A stretch of DNA of 20,406 nt from Hydrogenophilales bacterium RIFOXYD1_FULL_62_11 (GCA_001802655.1 MGZO01000115.1:1-20406); one strand, 5' to 3'; counted from the first letter of the stretch, positions 1-8,397 are shown. A program made the numbers and translations. Notes: generated by a model from the sequence alone, not told the origin.

Positions 1-906
1 CCGGTGGTGGCGCGCGAAGCGTCGATCTACGTCGGCATCACGCTGGCCGAATATTTCCGCGACCAGGGCTATGACGTGGTGATGCTGGCCGATTCCACCA
101 GCCGCTGGGCCGAGGCCTTGCGCGAAGTGTCCGGCCGTTTGGGCCAGATGCCGGTGGAAGAGGGCTATCCGGCCTATCTCGGCTCGCGCCTGGCGGCCTT
201 TTACGAACGCGCCGGCCGGGTAGAAACCTTCGCCGGCGACCACGGCTCCGTGACGCTCATCGGTGCGGTATCGCCACCCGGCGGCGACTTCTCCGAACCG
301 GTGACCAGCCACACGAAAGAGATCATCCAGACCTTCTGGGCCTTGTCCAAGGACCTCGCCGACGCACGCCACTATCCGGCGGTCGACTGGCTGGAAAGCT
401 TTTCCGGCTACGTCAGTTCCGCTGCGAAATGGTGGGCGGAAAACGTTGACCCGAATTGGGAGTCTTCTCGTGCCGAGGCGCTGGATCTACTGGCTGCATC
501 CGAGGAATTGCAACGCATCGTCAACCTGGTGGGTGTCGAGGCACTATCAAGCGAGCAGCGCTGGACGCTGGAGGCCGCGGGACTGATCAAGGAAGGCCTG
601 CTGCAGCAGGCAGCCACCGATGAAGTCGACAGCTTCGCTTCGCCGGAGAAGCAGTTCGTGCTGCTGGCGGCCTTGCTCGACATCTATCGCCAGGGCATGA
701 AGCTGGTGAAGCTGGGCGCGCCGGCCCGACGTCTGATCCAGATGCCGCTGCTGGCACAGGCGCGGCGCTGGAAAACCCAGCACAGTTCTGAGGACATCGC
801 TGCATTGAAGGTGAGGGCTGCCGCCATCCCGCAAGCCTTCGAGCCGCTGTTGCTTGAATATGCGTCCACTCCCATGTCCCCGACGGTGGGGGCGGCCAAA
901 GCATGA
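1..906 (+). CDS. ntpA: V/A-type ATP synthase subunit A, C-terminal part
   Basis: This is the C-terminal ~300 residues of the catalytic A subunit of a V/A-type rotary ATPase; the N-terminus and P-loop lie before the window. The frame is open from base 1. The segment MLADSTSRWAEALRE and the following GRVETFAGDHGSVTLIGAVS and SPPGGDFSEPVT stretches are hallmarks of the catalytic subunit, which hydrolyses or makes ATP in the A3B3 head in the cytoplasm. The remaining ~150 residues form the helical C-terminal domain. The stop codon overlaps the start of the B subunit gene (ATGA), so the two are translationally coupled. In bacteria that also have an F-type synthase, such operons are accessory pumps for H+ or Na+. 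The ion cannot be told here because the membrane subunits are not in view. Confidence 0.95.
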   Translation, partial: PVVAREASIYVGITLAEYFRDQGYDVVMLADSTSRWAEALREVSGRLGQMPVEEGYPAYLGSRLAAFYERAGRVETFAGDHGSVTLIGAVSPPGGDFSEPVTSHTKEIIQTFWALSKDLADARHYPAVDWLESFSGYVSSAAKWWAENVDPNWESSRAEALDLLAASEELQRIVNLVGVEALSSEQRWTLEAAGLIKEGLLQQAATDEVDSFASPEKQFVLLAALLDIYRQGMKLVKLGAPARRLIQMPLLAQARRWKTQHSSEDIAALKVRAAAIPQAFEPLLLEYASTPMSPTVGAAKA

Positions 907-2285
907 AAAATATTGAATTTCGCACGGCCACCTCTGCCCAGGGCGGCCTCGTCGTCATGGGTGGCGTGCCCGGCGTGGCGGCTGGTTCGCGCGTGCAATT
1001 GCGCGATCACGCCGGTCGCATCCGTTCGGGCCTGGTGATCCGTACGGCGGATGAAGCCGTACTGGTGGAAGTGTTCGAGGGCACCGACGAACTCGATCTC
1101 GAGCGCACCTGGGTGCGTTTCCTCGACGAGCCGTTCAAGTTGCCGCTGTCGCGCGACATCATGGGCCGTGTATTCAATGGTTCAGGCCTGCCGCGTGATG
1201 GGCGACCGCCCATCATCTCGGCCGACCGCCGCGATATCAACGGCGAACCGCTCAACCCGGCGGCGCGCGCCTATCCGCGCGAATTCATCCAGACCGGCAT
1301 TTCCGCCATCGACGGCATGAACTCGCTCACCCGCGGACAGAAGCTGCCGATCTTTTCCGGCGGCGGTCTGCCGCACAACCGGGTCGCGGCGCAGATCGTG
1401 CGTCAGGCCAGGCTGCTGGGCGAGGAGGCCGCCGAGTTCGTGGTGGTGTTCGCTGCCTTCGGTGCTTCGCATGCCGACGCACGTTTCTTCCAGGAAAGCT
1501 TCGAAGACAGCGGCGTGCTCAACAAGGTGGTGATGTTCCTCAACCTTGCCGACGAGCCGGTGATCGAACGCCTGCTGACCCCGCGCGCCGCACTTACCGC
1601 CGCCGAATACTTGGCCTTCGACCTCGACTATCACGTGCTGGTAGTGATGACCGACATGACCGCCTACGCCGAGGCGCTGCGCGAAGTGGCGGTTCTGCGT
1701 GGCGACGTGCCGGCGCGCAAGGGCTATCCCGGGTATCTGTATTCCGATCTCGCCGAAATCTATGAACGTGCAGGGCGCATCAAGAACCGGCGCGGCTCCA
1801 TCACCATGATCCCGGTACTGTCGATGCCGTCGGACGACATCACCCATCCGATTCCAGACCTCACCGGTTACATCACCGAAGGCCAGATCGTGCTTGGGCG
1901 CGACTTGGCCAACCAGGGCGTCTATCCGCCGGTGACCGTGCTGCCGTCGCTGTCGCGCCTGATGAAGGACGGCATCGGCAAGAACTTCACCCGCGAGGAC
2001 CACCCGCACGTCGCCAGCCAGCTGTTCGCCAGCTATGCCAAGGCGCTGGAAGTTCGCGGGCTCGCTGCCATCATCGGGGCTGAAGAATTGTCCGATGCCG
2101 ACCGCCGCACGCTCGAGTTTGCCGATGCCTTCGAGCGCCGCTTCATCGGCCAGGGCGAGGACGAGGATCGCAGCATCCACGAAACGCTCAATCTCGCCTG
2201 GGACCTGCTGTCCATGCTGCCACCGGACACGTTGATCCGCGTTTCGGAAGCCGAGCTGGCGAAGTATCACAAGGGCACGGCGTGA
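903..2285 (+). CDS. ntpB: V/A-type ATP synthase subunit B
   Basis: Full-length (460 residues) non-catalytic B subunit of the V/A-ATPase head. It alternates with subunit A and contributes residues to the nucleotide interface. The P-loop position carries the degenerate B-subunit sequence SGGGLPHN (about residues 152-159) in place of a GxxxxGKT motif, which separates it from subunit A. Other family signatures are the stretch around ISAIDGMNSLTRGQKLPIFS, the segment MTDMTAYAEALREVAV, and the SMPSDDITHPIPDLTGYITE region. The length matches the family. It starts with ATG overlapping the stop of the A gene by 4 bases and is followed after a 124-base repeat-bearing gap by the D subunit. A long antisense frame here is only a GC-rich shadow. 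Confidence 0.96.
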   Translation: MKNIEFRTATSAQGGLVVMGGVPGVAAGSRVQLRDHAGRIRSGLVIRTADEAVLVEVFEGTDELDLERTWVRFLDEPFKLPLSRDIMGRVFNGSGLPRDGRPPIISADRRDINGEPLNPAARAYPREFIQTGISAIDGMNSLTRGQKLPIFSGGGLPHNRVAAQIVRQARLLGEEAAEFVVVFAAFGASHADARFFQESFEDSGVLNKVVMFLNLADEPVIERLLTPRAALTAAEYLAFDLDYHVLVVMTDMTAYAEALREVAVLRGDVPARKGYPGYLYSDLAEIYERAGRIKNRRGSITMIPVLSMPSDDITHPIPDLTGYITEGQIVLGRDLANQGVYPPVTVLPSLSRLMKDGIGKNFTREDHPHVASQLFASYAKALEVRGLAAIIGAEELSDADRRTLEFADAFERRFIGQGEDEDRSIHETLNLAWDLLSMLPPDTLIRVSEAELAKYHKGTA

Positions 2286-2306
2286 TGCAGATGCAAGTTA
2301 CAGGAC

Positions 2307-2392
2307 TCAAGATTCAAGAAAAAGCAGGAGGCTACGCTTGTCTCCTGCGATGTTCTTGCGTGCATCTTGAATCTTGCATCTTGAATCTTGCA
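2307..2392. repeat. Tandem and inverted short repeats with hairpin between ntpB and ntpD
   Basis: The gap between the B and D subunit genes holds two tandem copies of the 14-mer TGCATCTTGAATCT (2361-2374 and 2375-2388) followed by a partial third. An inverted copy of the core (AGATTCAAG) lies within 2307-2318. Between them is a hairpin with 7-bp arms GCAGGAG (2324-2330) and CTCCTGC (2342-2348). The block could fold as a compound stem-loop in the mRNA ahead of ntpD and influence the relative expression or stability of the subunit messages. It might also be a dispersed intergenic repeat of this genome. The role is inferred; the repeats are read directly. Confidence 0.7.
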
Positions 2393-2409
2393 CCTGCCGA
2401 AGGCGGCGC

Positions 2410-3030
2410 ATGAAAAAACGTCTCGCTGTCCCGCCGACTAAAAGCGCGCTGCTGCAGGTCGGCCGCCAGGCCCGATTTCTGGAGCAGGGCAGGCAGATGC
2501 TGGAAAAGAAACGCGACCTGCTGACCCGTCTGGTCTACGAGCGGCTGGCGCAATACCGCGAACTGCGCGCGCAGACCGTGCGCGAACTCGCCGAGGCATA
2601 CCGCTGGCTCGGTATCGTGCAGATGCGCATGGGCGAGCAGATGCTGCGACAGGTGTCGGTCGGGCTGAAGCCGGCGGTAACAATCAAGGTGGTGGCGCGT
2701 TCCAGTGTCGGGGTGGAATACCCCAGCGTATCGGCCGAACCGTTGCCGCTGCAGCCGGTGGGGCTGATGTGGACCGACGTCAGCTTCGACGAAGCGCGCC
2801 TGCATCTGCGTGACCTGACCGTGACGCTCGCGCGCTTGGGCGAGGCGGAGAATGCGCTGTGGCGTCTGCTCGCCGCCAGCCGCAAGACGCAGAAACGGGT
2901 CAATGCCCTGAAATACAACATCATCCCGCGCTACCAAGAGACGGTGCGTCACATCCGCGCGGCCCTGGAAGAGGACGAGCGCAACACCCTGTTTCAGATC
3001 AAGGTGCTGCGCGCGCGCAAAACGGCCTGA
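2410..3030 (+). CDS. ntpD: V/A-type ATP synthase subunit D
   Basis: Subunit D of the V/A-ATPase, the central rotor shaft that couples the A3B3 head to the membrane ring. The 206-residue length and the start PPTKSALLQVGRQARFLEQG followed by long helical, Lys/Arg/Glu-rich stretches are typical of the antiparallel coiled coil. The C-terminus returns as a second long helix (NALKYNIIPRYQETVRHIRA). The start chosen is ATG at 2410, preceded by an AAGG element. An upstream TTG at 2374 would add residues encoded by the intergenic repeat and is rejected. This is the last gene of the operon seen here, ending 19 bases from the convergent BON-protein gene. No G or F subunit follows. Confidence 0.93.
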   Translation: MKKRLAVPPTKSALLQVGRQARFLEQGRQMLEKKRDLLTRLVYERLAQYRELRAQTVRELAEAYRWLGIVQMRMGEQMLRQVSVGLKPAVTIKVVARSSVGVEYPSVSAEPLPLQPVGLMWTDVSFDEARLHLRDLTVTLARLGEAENALWRLLAASRKTQKRVNALKYNIIPRYQETVRHIRAALEEDERNTLFQIKVLRARKTA

Positions 3031-3049
3031 ATGTCGTCTCGGGGGACTT

Positions 3050-3781
3050 CTAGCGGGCCACCGCCAGATGGTTGACCACCCGGTCCACGTCAAACAGGCA
3101 CCAGGCATCCTGTTCGGCCCGGCTTTTTTCCGTATACGAGCTGACCAGTCCTTCCAGCGTGATGACATGGTCATGCGTCCGCACCCGAATCTGGCCGGGG
3201 TGGGGAATCATCGGATCCACTTCCAGCACCAGTGACAACGCATCGCTGAGTTCGTCATCATTGTCCTGTTCCGGCGGCATCACTTCCAGCCCGTCCACCA
3301 CGTCGCGGCAACCCGGCACCCACCACGCCAGCACGCCTGCCAGGCGCTTGTGCGAAAGGCTGATGACCCAGCCATCCAGAGCCACGATAGCGTCCTTCAC
3401 CGAAACCAGGATATCGCCGCTGGCATCCTCGGCACTGCCTTCATGCAAGGTGACGATTTGTCCCTTTTCTAACACGCGCAGGGCACAGTTTTTCAGTTCC
3501 TCCACGTTGAGCAGTTTGGTTGAGAGCGATTTCAGGATTTCGCCATCGCTTTTGGGTTCCGTTGGCACCACGTGCAGGTGGCTGACCACATTGCCCACAT
3601 CCGGTATCGACCGCGCGAGCTGCAGTGCCAGTTTCTTGGCGGCAACACTTCCCACTTCGCCTTCCATCACCAGTGCATGATCGTCAGCCATCGCAAGGCT
3701 CACCGGCCATTGGTGCAATTTGATAAGCGGTTCGTGCTCCAGCGTCGCCCGAACCATTTTGAGGATGGAATCTTCATTCAT
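3050..3781 (-). CDS. BON-domain protein
   Basis: A 243-residue protein with at least two, probably three, BON modules. The N-terminal unit contains VSLAMADDHALVMEGEVGSV and ends in GNVVSHLHVVP. A middle unit contains IVALDGWVISLSHKRLAGVL and WWVPGCRDVVDGLEVMP. A C-terminal unit contains RVRTHDHVITLEGLVSS and ends in VDRVVNHLAVAR. BON domains are small alpha/beta modules thought to bind phospholipids or other surface ligands, often in osmotic or envelope stress. No signal peptide or membrane segment is visible, so the protein is probably cytoplasmic or peripheral. It is monocistronic and convergent with ntpD. The start is ATG at 3781, set by a strong Shine-Dalgarno; the earlier GTG at 3790 lies inside that site. 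The biological role is unknown. Confidence 0.85.
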   Translation of the reverse strand: MNEDSILKMVRATLEHEPLIKLHQWPVSLAMADDHALVMEGEVGSVAAKKLALQLARSIPDVGNVVSHLHVVPTEPKSDGEILKSLSTKLLNVEELKNCALRVLEKGQIVTLHEGSAEDASGDILVSVKDAIVALDGWVISLSHKRLAGVLAWWVPGCRDVVDGLEVMPPEQDNDDELSDALSLVLEVDPMIPHPGQIRVRTHDHVITLEGLVSSYTEKSRAEQDAWCLFDVDRVVNHLAVAR

Positions 3782-3787
3782 AACGAG

Positions 3788-3795
3788 CACCTCCT
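3788..3795 (-). promoter_or_regulatory. Strong Shine-Dalgarno of the BON-domain gene
   Basis: On the minus strand the bases read AGGAGGTG and sit 6 nt before ATG at 3781. This near-perfect anti-16S match fixes the start and rules out the GTG at 3790, which lies within the site. Confidence 0.8.
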
Positions 3796-3911
3796 CGGCT
3801 CAACATAGCACATGCGGTCGAAGCTTTTCAGCAGCCGACTCGATGTCTGCACAAGCTGTGCATCGCGCGCAACTGCGGTCTGAATTCTTGGCAGGAAGAC
3901 AAGCGAAACAC

Positions 3912-4081
3912 GCTTGGCGGTCAGCAGGCTTTCGCATCGCGATTTATGCCGACGCTGTGCGGGGGGCGCGCTCCATGGCTCTGGCGCCCGATGGCGTGGC
4001 CTTTCGCGACGGACCCTGTATGTGGCGGAAACAGGCCGCATCCTGCGCTACGATCGCATCGCACCAACGCTGTGCACCTAA
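3912..4081 (+). pseudogene. Remnant of a sorbosone/PQQ-type sugar dehydrogenase
   Basis: A decayed coding fragment. One frame reads AGFRIAIYADAVRGARSMAL then APDGVAFRDG. A shift of frame at about 4010 continues with RTLYVAETGRILRYDRI before a stop at 4079-4081. These stretches resemble soluble sorbosone/glucose dehydrogenases of the PQQ-dependent six-bladed propeller class, where the 'GARSMALAPDG' and 'GVAFRDGALYVAE' segments are normally about 50 or more residues apart. An internal deletion therefore appears to have joined them, with a one-base frameshift added. The fragment lacks any start, signal peptide or most blades and cannot be functional. The rest of the 3782-4224 gap shows no intact gene. 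Family assignment is by remembered motifs. Confidence 0.65.
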
Positions 4082-4224
4082 TGGGGCAATTTTAGAAACG
4101 TTGCCGGGTGCAATCACCCATATTCCGGGGGTAACGGGGATCCCCACCTAATAATGGCAAATGAGCGCCACTATTACGGTGGATTTCTATAATGGATGCA
4201 CTGGCTTCAGCCACGGGAGGCGTT

Positions 4225-4611
4225 ATGCGTTACCTCAGCATTGCATTGTTGCTGCTGCAGTTGAGTTTTACTGCAGCCGCCGCCGACAACAAAATTGAAC
4301 TGGAAAAACTCTACAGCGCCATGAATATGCTCAATCAGCAGCAGCAGGCGATCTATCAGCAATTCCAGATGGTGCAGGAATTGCGCCGCAACGGCAGTGC
4401 GTCATTGTCATACGGCATGTCCATGAGACCGCATCTGCTCGGGCAGATTGCGAATTACGATGAAGTGGTCGCCGCGCAGAAAAGTGCTGTCCAGCGCGAG
4501 GAGTCCCTATATCAGCAGTCCGACCAGTTGCTAACTCGATACAACGAAATCGAAGACATGAAAAAACCGCTGCAGTCGAGAATCTACAGCCTTTCGCTTG
4601 ACGCCAAATAG
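4225..4611 (+). CDS. Small secreted coiled-coil protein of unknown function
   Basis: A 128-residue protein that I do not recognise. It begins with a clear signal peptide (MRYLSIALLLLQLSFTAAAA, probable cleavage near AAA|ADN). The mature part is about 105 residues, rich in Gln, Glu and Ser, with long helical stretches suited to a coiled coil (LYSAMNMLNQQQQAIYQQFQ; QKSAVQREESLYQQSDQLLT). No cysteine or catalytic motif is visible, so a periplasmic structural or chaperone-like role is possible. The start is ATG at 4225 behind GGGAGG with 5-nt spacing. An in-frame ATG at 4192 would place a non-secretory tail in front of the signal peptide. A TATAAT at 4188-4193 could be a -10 element, without a good -35. 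It stands alone among pseudogenes. Confidence 0.7.
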   Translation: MRYLSIALLLLQLSFTAAAADNKIELEKLYSAMNMLNQQQQAIYQQFQMVQELRRNGSASLSYGMSMRPHLLGQIANYDEVVAAQKSAVQREESLYQQSDQLLTRYNEIEDMKKPLQSRIYSLSLDAK

Positions 4612-4706
4612 GGCTCAAATCAGTGGGATCTGTTTCCCTGCACCGCAGTTTCCAGGACGGGTCTCCCTTGAGGCATGCCTGATCATCCTGTCGGGGGAAC
4701 GGCAAC

Positions 4707-4817
4707 ATGGCGCTCCTCGAACTGTGCAACCTTACCCGCCGCTTCGGCGGTCTCATCGCGATCGATGATGTCAGCCTTGCCATCGAGTCGGGCGAGTTCG
4801 TCACCCTGCTTGGGCCT
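4707..4817 (+). pseudogene. Truncated ABC-transporter ATPase, first 37 codons only
   Basis: The frame starts with ATG behind a GGGGGA element and reads MALLELCNLTRRFGG then LIAIDDVSLAIESGEFVTLL and GP. This is the N-terminal strand region of an ABC importer ATPase that should run straight into the Walker A motif (GP[SN]GxGKT). It stops exactly at GP, and the next bases encode a different family (DraG). A deletion has fused the two. The ribosome-binding site is intact, so a short nonsense peptide could still be made. The transporter subfamily cannot be told from so short a piece. Confidence 0.7.
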
Positions 4818-5300
4818 ATGCCCTGGGCGCAACCGTGGAGTTCATGACCCCCGCGAGATCGTGGCGCAATACAGCGTGCACGACACCCTGTGCGGTGGCG
4901 ATGCCGCCACCGAATGCCTAGCCCTGATGGTGCAGGATGCCATGCATGGGGCGGCAGAGATCAGTTGCTGCAGCAACGCGTCATACCCCTCATCACGCAA
5001 CACCCCGAGTTCGAGTTTTGCACCACGACAGCGCGCGGCAACCCTAGCGGCTACGTAGTCGAGACCTTGCATGTCGTGTTCCAGGTGTTTTTCGGAACCA
5101 CCGGTTTCAGGGAATGCCTGGTCGACGTCGTCAATCGCGGCAGCGATGCCGATACCACGGGTGCGATCGCCGGCATGCTGGCCGGCGCGCTGTACGGGCA
5201 GGAAGCGTTGCCGAAAACCTGGCAGCGCGCGCTTGATCCGCAGATTCGACAAGCCTGCGAAACACAGGCCAGGGCGCTGGTGGATCTGGCCATGAAATGA
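4818..5300 (+). pseudogene. draG: draG remnant: ADP-ribosyl-dinitrogen reductase glycohydrolase
   Basis: Broken gene of the DraG/ADP-ribosylglycohydrolase family, which removes ADP-ribose from dinitrogenase reductase (NifH) and so reactivates nitrogenase. The pieces are YALGATVEFMTP; then, after a one-base loss in the C-run at 4848-4852, REIVAQYSVHDTLCGG; then directly DAATECLALMVQDAMHGA, implying loss of the middle of the protein. After a second frameshift near 4953 come RDQLLQQRVIPLITQHPEFE and the intact C-terminus, with GYVVETLHVVFQ and the family motif SDADTTGAIAGMLAGALYG, ending at TGA 5298-5300. Two frameshifts plus an internal deletion make it nonfunctional. It suggests that an ancestor had nitrogenase regulation. 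Confidence 0.75.
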
Positions 5301-5394
5301 AATAAAGTCGATCGTCTTATGTTCGGCCTAAGCAGACAGTTGTGCTACCAGAGTGTAGGCTTGAGCGACTTAATAAACACAAGACAAGTACAGC

Positions 5395-8220
5395 ATGGCG
5401 GCAGACAACAAAACCATACGTTGGCTTCATCTCTCGGACTTCCACGTAGGCAAGGACGACTATGCCACGCGCAAGATGTTCGACTACATCCTAGCCCATG
5501 TCGAAAAGCGCAAGAAAGAAGGCTTCGTGCCGGACCTGTTGTTTCTTACCGGAGACTTAGCCAACAAAGGCTTGGTGGATGAATATGTGACGTTCTGGCT
5601 CGAATTCGTATCGCCGTTACAGGAGTTGATCGGCGGCGAAATCGGCCAACGCACTTTCGCCGTACCCGGCAACCACGATGTGGATCGTACCAAGCATCCC
5701 GCGTTCAGTCAGGATGAAATCGCCAAAGCGGATAGCCACTACCTCGACCCGACCAACGAGGGTGCAAGGCTTCGAGGAGAGATGCTTACCCCCCGTCTCA
5801 GGGCCTATCTCGACAATGATGAATCTTTCGCGAAGGGTGTCTTTGCCGCCCCTGACGGCGCATTCGCGCGCTGCTTGACCATTAAAGGGCATGAAGTCGG
5901 TATCGTTGGTATCAACACAGCCTGGCTCAGCAAAGATGATGCTGACGAACGCAAACTTACTCCCGGCAAACCGCTCCTGGAGAAAGCCCTCAATGCCATA
6001 GATCACGCGAAGCTACGCATCGTCCTGGGCCATCACCCCATCGACTGGTTTCGCCTTGACCAACAGAAACCCATCAAGAGCGTATTGGGTCAGCATCATG
6101 TGCTCTACCTGCATGGTCATCTGCACGGCGCCTGGGCGGAGCCCACTTATGGCGGCGGCCAAAGCTTTCTTGCTATACAGACTGGCGCGTGTTTCCAAGC
6201 CAGGGAAGGCGAGATATGGCGCAATGGTCTGGTCTGGGGAGAAGCTGACCTGGATGCGGGAGAGGTCAGGCTACAGCCCAGGCGCTGGAATACAGATCAA
6301 CAGGCGTGGACACCGGATACCGATGCTTTCCACGAACACCAACGCCAAGGCGAGTGGTGGCATTACCCACTCCCCAGCGCGCAGCCGGTGAAGATCGATT
6401 ACGCACCCACCACCCTGGAAGTCCAGCCACCCAAGGGTTGGGCGATCTTCAAAGCTGGGGATCTGACCCCGCATTGCGCCCCCCTTGCACCGGATGACGC
6501 GCTACGCTATTTCGACGGTGCCGTGCCGGACTGGCCCACCGCCTTATCCAGTTCAATCCCTCGACGCAAGATCGTTGGCCGTCTGGCGGAGAACTTCCGG
6601 CAAGCTGAAGATGCCATTGGCCCCATCGTCACCCTGTTGCTGGCCGCCGGTTGCGAGGGCAAGACCACGGCCCTGCTGCAAGCCGCGCACGCGGTCGTCA
6701 GAGACCAGCAAGACTGGCGCATCCTGCAACGCCGCGACGAATCCCGTCCCCTAGTGGTGGACGACATTCTTCCCGTGCTCACCAAGGGCTTTAATTGGTT
6801 GCTCGTGCTGGACGAGTCGGACCGCATCGCGACCGAATTGTTGGCACTGCTCAAGCGCTTGCCCAGTGAACTGCATGGTCAGGTACATGCCCTGCTTGCC
6901 TGTAGGGACTCTGATTGGCGCTCCTCGGGGGCTGACAACCAGGATTGGCGGGGTTCGGTCGAATTCCACAAGGAGACCTTGATCGGGTTAGTCTCTGAAG
7001 ACGCCCAATCCATCGTGCAAGCCTGGCAAACCTACGGCGACGCAGGTCTGGGCGACCTAGCCCGCATCCCGTATGACCAGCATGCACAGACTCTGGAAAG
7101 GCAAGCCAAAGAAGAAGCCAAAACGGCATCCGGCGCATTTTTTGGCGCGCTGCTTGCCGTCCGCAGCGGCGCCGATCTGCACAATCACGCCAGACTGCTG
7201 CTGGAACGCTTGGGGCAACGCAAGATTCGAAGTGGCGGCACCCTGCGCGATGCCCTCGCCTACATCGCCGCCATGCATGCCGAAGGGCTGGAGTTCCTAT
7301 CACGCCCGGTGCTGGCGCAAGCCCTGGGTTGTCCGCTCGACAAGTTGCATCGGGATGTGTTGGTCCCCCTAGGTTATGAAGCGGCTGCCACCACCACCTC
7401 GTCTTTCATCTTCACACGCCACCGCCGTATTGCCGAGACGCTGGTGTCGGTGCTCAAGGAGGAGTTTGGCGAGGACATTGGGCAACTTTTCATTCGACTT
7501 GGAGAAGCCGCGCTACTCGCTTTCAACAAAGGCGACTATGTGCTGGAACTTGGGAACTGGCGCTTCAAGTTGTCCGAGCATTTCTTTGCCAAAGGCCAAC
7601 AGGAATTGGCCTTCAACATCGCTCAGGGGACTCTTTCTTGCGAACCGATGAATTCGCTGACCCGGACCCATGTCGCCAACCTCTACCGCAGGGCGAAGTT
7701 GCCAGATCAAGCGGTGCGGATATTCCGTGAATTGCCACATCAGATAAAGGGGGATCGCGGGTACTACTACGAGTGGAGCGTGGCCGAAGGGGAATGCGGT
7801 CATCCGGCAGCCGACATCATGCTGGCAGGCTACTCTCTGTGCGACCAATGTCCCGCCGCCTTGGTAGATAACGACGGGGCAAAAAAAGGTCTGGCTGGCT
7901 TGGGCGTTGCCTTCGGCGCACTCTATTACGCCTACAACAACCCAGCTTTCCGTGATGCCCGAATGGCAGTCGCCGTCCTTGGTCAGACGCTTCGTCTCGA
8001 CGCCACGGCCAATGGATATTTCAAGACACATGCCCGTGAGGCCACCAGCCAAGGTGCCCCACAACCCGATCTGGAGCAAGCCTTGCAATTATTGCGGGCC
8101 GGGGTCATCGCGGCGGCGCGGATCGGTTTGGATACGTCTCTTACGGCCTTGCTCCCCAAAGCGGATGAGTTGACCTTTGGGGGGCTCGAACAACTGGTTT
8201 GGCATTCCAAAAGCATTTGA
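5395..8220 (+). CDS. Metallophosphoesterase-STAND NTPase-helical repeat protein, probable anti-phage effector
   Basis: A 941-residue three-part protein. Residues ~8-300 are a calcineurin-like metallophosphoesterase with a full metal set: SDFH (D15, H17), TGDLANKG (D53), PGNHDVDR (N93, H94), LGHHP (H213) and HGHLH (H242, H244). Residues ~390-640 form a P-loop NTPase with Walker A-like AAGCEGKTT (K423, T424), Walker B NWLLVLDESD (D473, E474) and a conserved-looking LLACRDSDWR, as in STAND/NACHT-like switches. From ~700 on the chain is helical and TPR-like (e.g. ANLYRRAKLPDQAVRIFREL), a plausible sensor. Effector-NTPase-repeat architecture is established for Avs-type and other STAND conflict proteins, so cleavage of a nucleotide or nucleic acid on sensing infection is a reasonable inference. 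It is a single gene just outside the left att site. The ribosome-binding site is weak. Confidence 0.8.
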   Translation: MAADNKTIRWLHLSDFHVGKDDYATRKMFDYILAHVEKRKKEGFVPDLLFLTGDLANKGLVDEYVTFWLEFVSPLQELIGGEIGQRTFAVPGNHDVDRTKHPAFSQDEIAKADSHYLDPTNEGARLRGEMLTPRLRAYLDNDESFAKGVFAAPDGAFARCLTIKGHEVGIVGINTAWLSKDDADERKLTPGKPLLEKALNAIDHAKLRIVLGHHPIDWFRLDQQKPIKSVLGQHHVLYLHGHLHGAWAEPTYGGGQSFLAIQTGACFQAREGEIWRNGLVWGEADLDAGEVRLQPRRWNTDQQAWTPDTDAFHEHQRQGEWWHYPLPSAQPVKIDYAPTTLEVQPPKGWAIFKAGDLTPHCAPLAPDDALRYFDGAVPDWPTALSSSIPRRKIVGRLAENFRQAEDAIGPIVTLLLAAGCEGKTTALLQAAHAVVRDQQDWRILQRRDESRPLVVDDILPVLTKGFNWLLVLDESDRIATELLALLKRLPSELHGQVHALLACRDSDWRSSGADNQDWRGSVEFHKETLIGLVSEDAQSIVQAWQTYGDAGLGDLARIPYDQHAQTLERQAKEEAKTASGAFFGALLAVRSGADLHNHARLLLERLGQRKIRSGGTLRDALAYIAAMHAEGLEFLSRPVLAQALGCPLDKLHRDVLVPLGYEAAATTTSSFIFTRHRRIAETLVSVLKEEFGEDIGQLFIRLGEAALLAFNKGDYVLELGNWRFKLSEHFFAKGQQELAFNIAQGTLSCEPMNSLTRTHVANLYRRAKLPDQAVRIFRELPHQIKGDRGYYYEWSVAEGECGHPAADIMLAGYSLCDQCPAALVDNDGAKKGLAGLGVAFGALYYAYNNPAFRDARMAVAVLGQTLRLDATANGYFKTHAREATSQGAPQPDLEQALQLLRAGVIAAARIGLDTSLTALLPKADELTFGGLEQLVWHSKSI

Positions 8221-8397
8221 CGGAAGACCACTAAAGGCCGAGCGCAGTCGTCGCCCCCTCGAAATATTGATGGCTGCTTTGGCCGAGTACCGGACATATG
8301 AAGCGGTTAGCCAAGCAGATAGGAACGGGTCGAGGGCTGGAACATCAGGGTCAGACTGGCTAGGGTGCGCGAGAGCCCCGCAGCTGGCGGATTAGGG

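Noticed and set aside
1182..2270. 362-residue open frame on the minus strand across ntpB
   Set aside because: It is fully antisense to a clearly conserved ATPase subunit and its translation shows no family motif; long antisense frames are common in GC-rich DNA.
2332..3174. 280-residue minus-strand open frame across ntpD
   Set aside because: It overlaps ntpD and the end of the BON gene, and its product is low-complexity and unlike any family I know.
3720..4151. 143-residue plus-strand frame as a gene
   Set aside because: It begins antisense in the BON gene, and only its middle part resembles a protein family, with a frameshift; it is better described as a pseudogene fragment.
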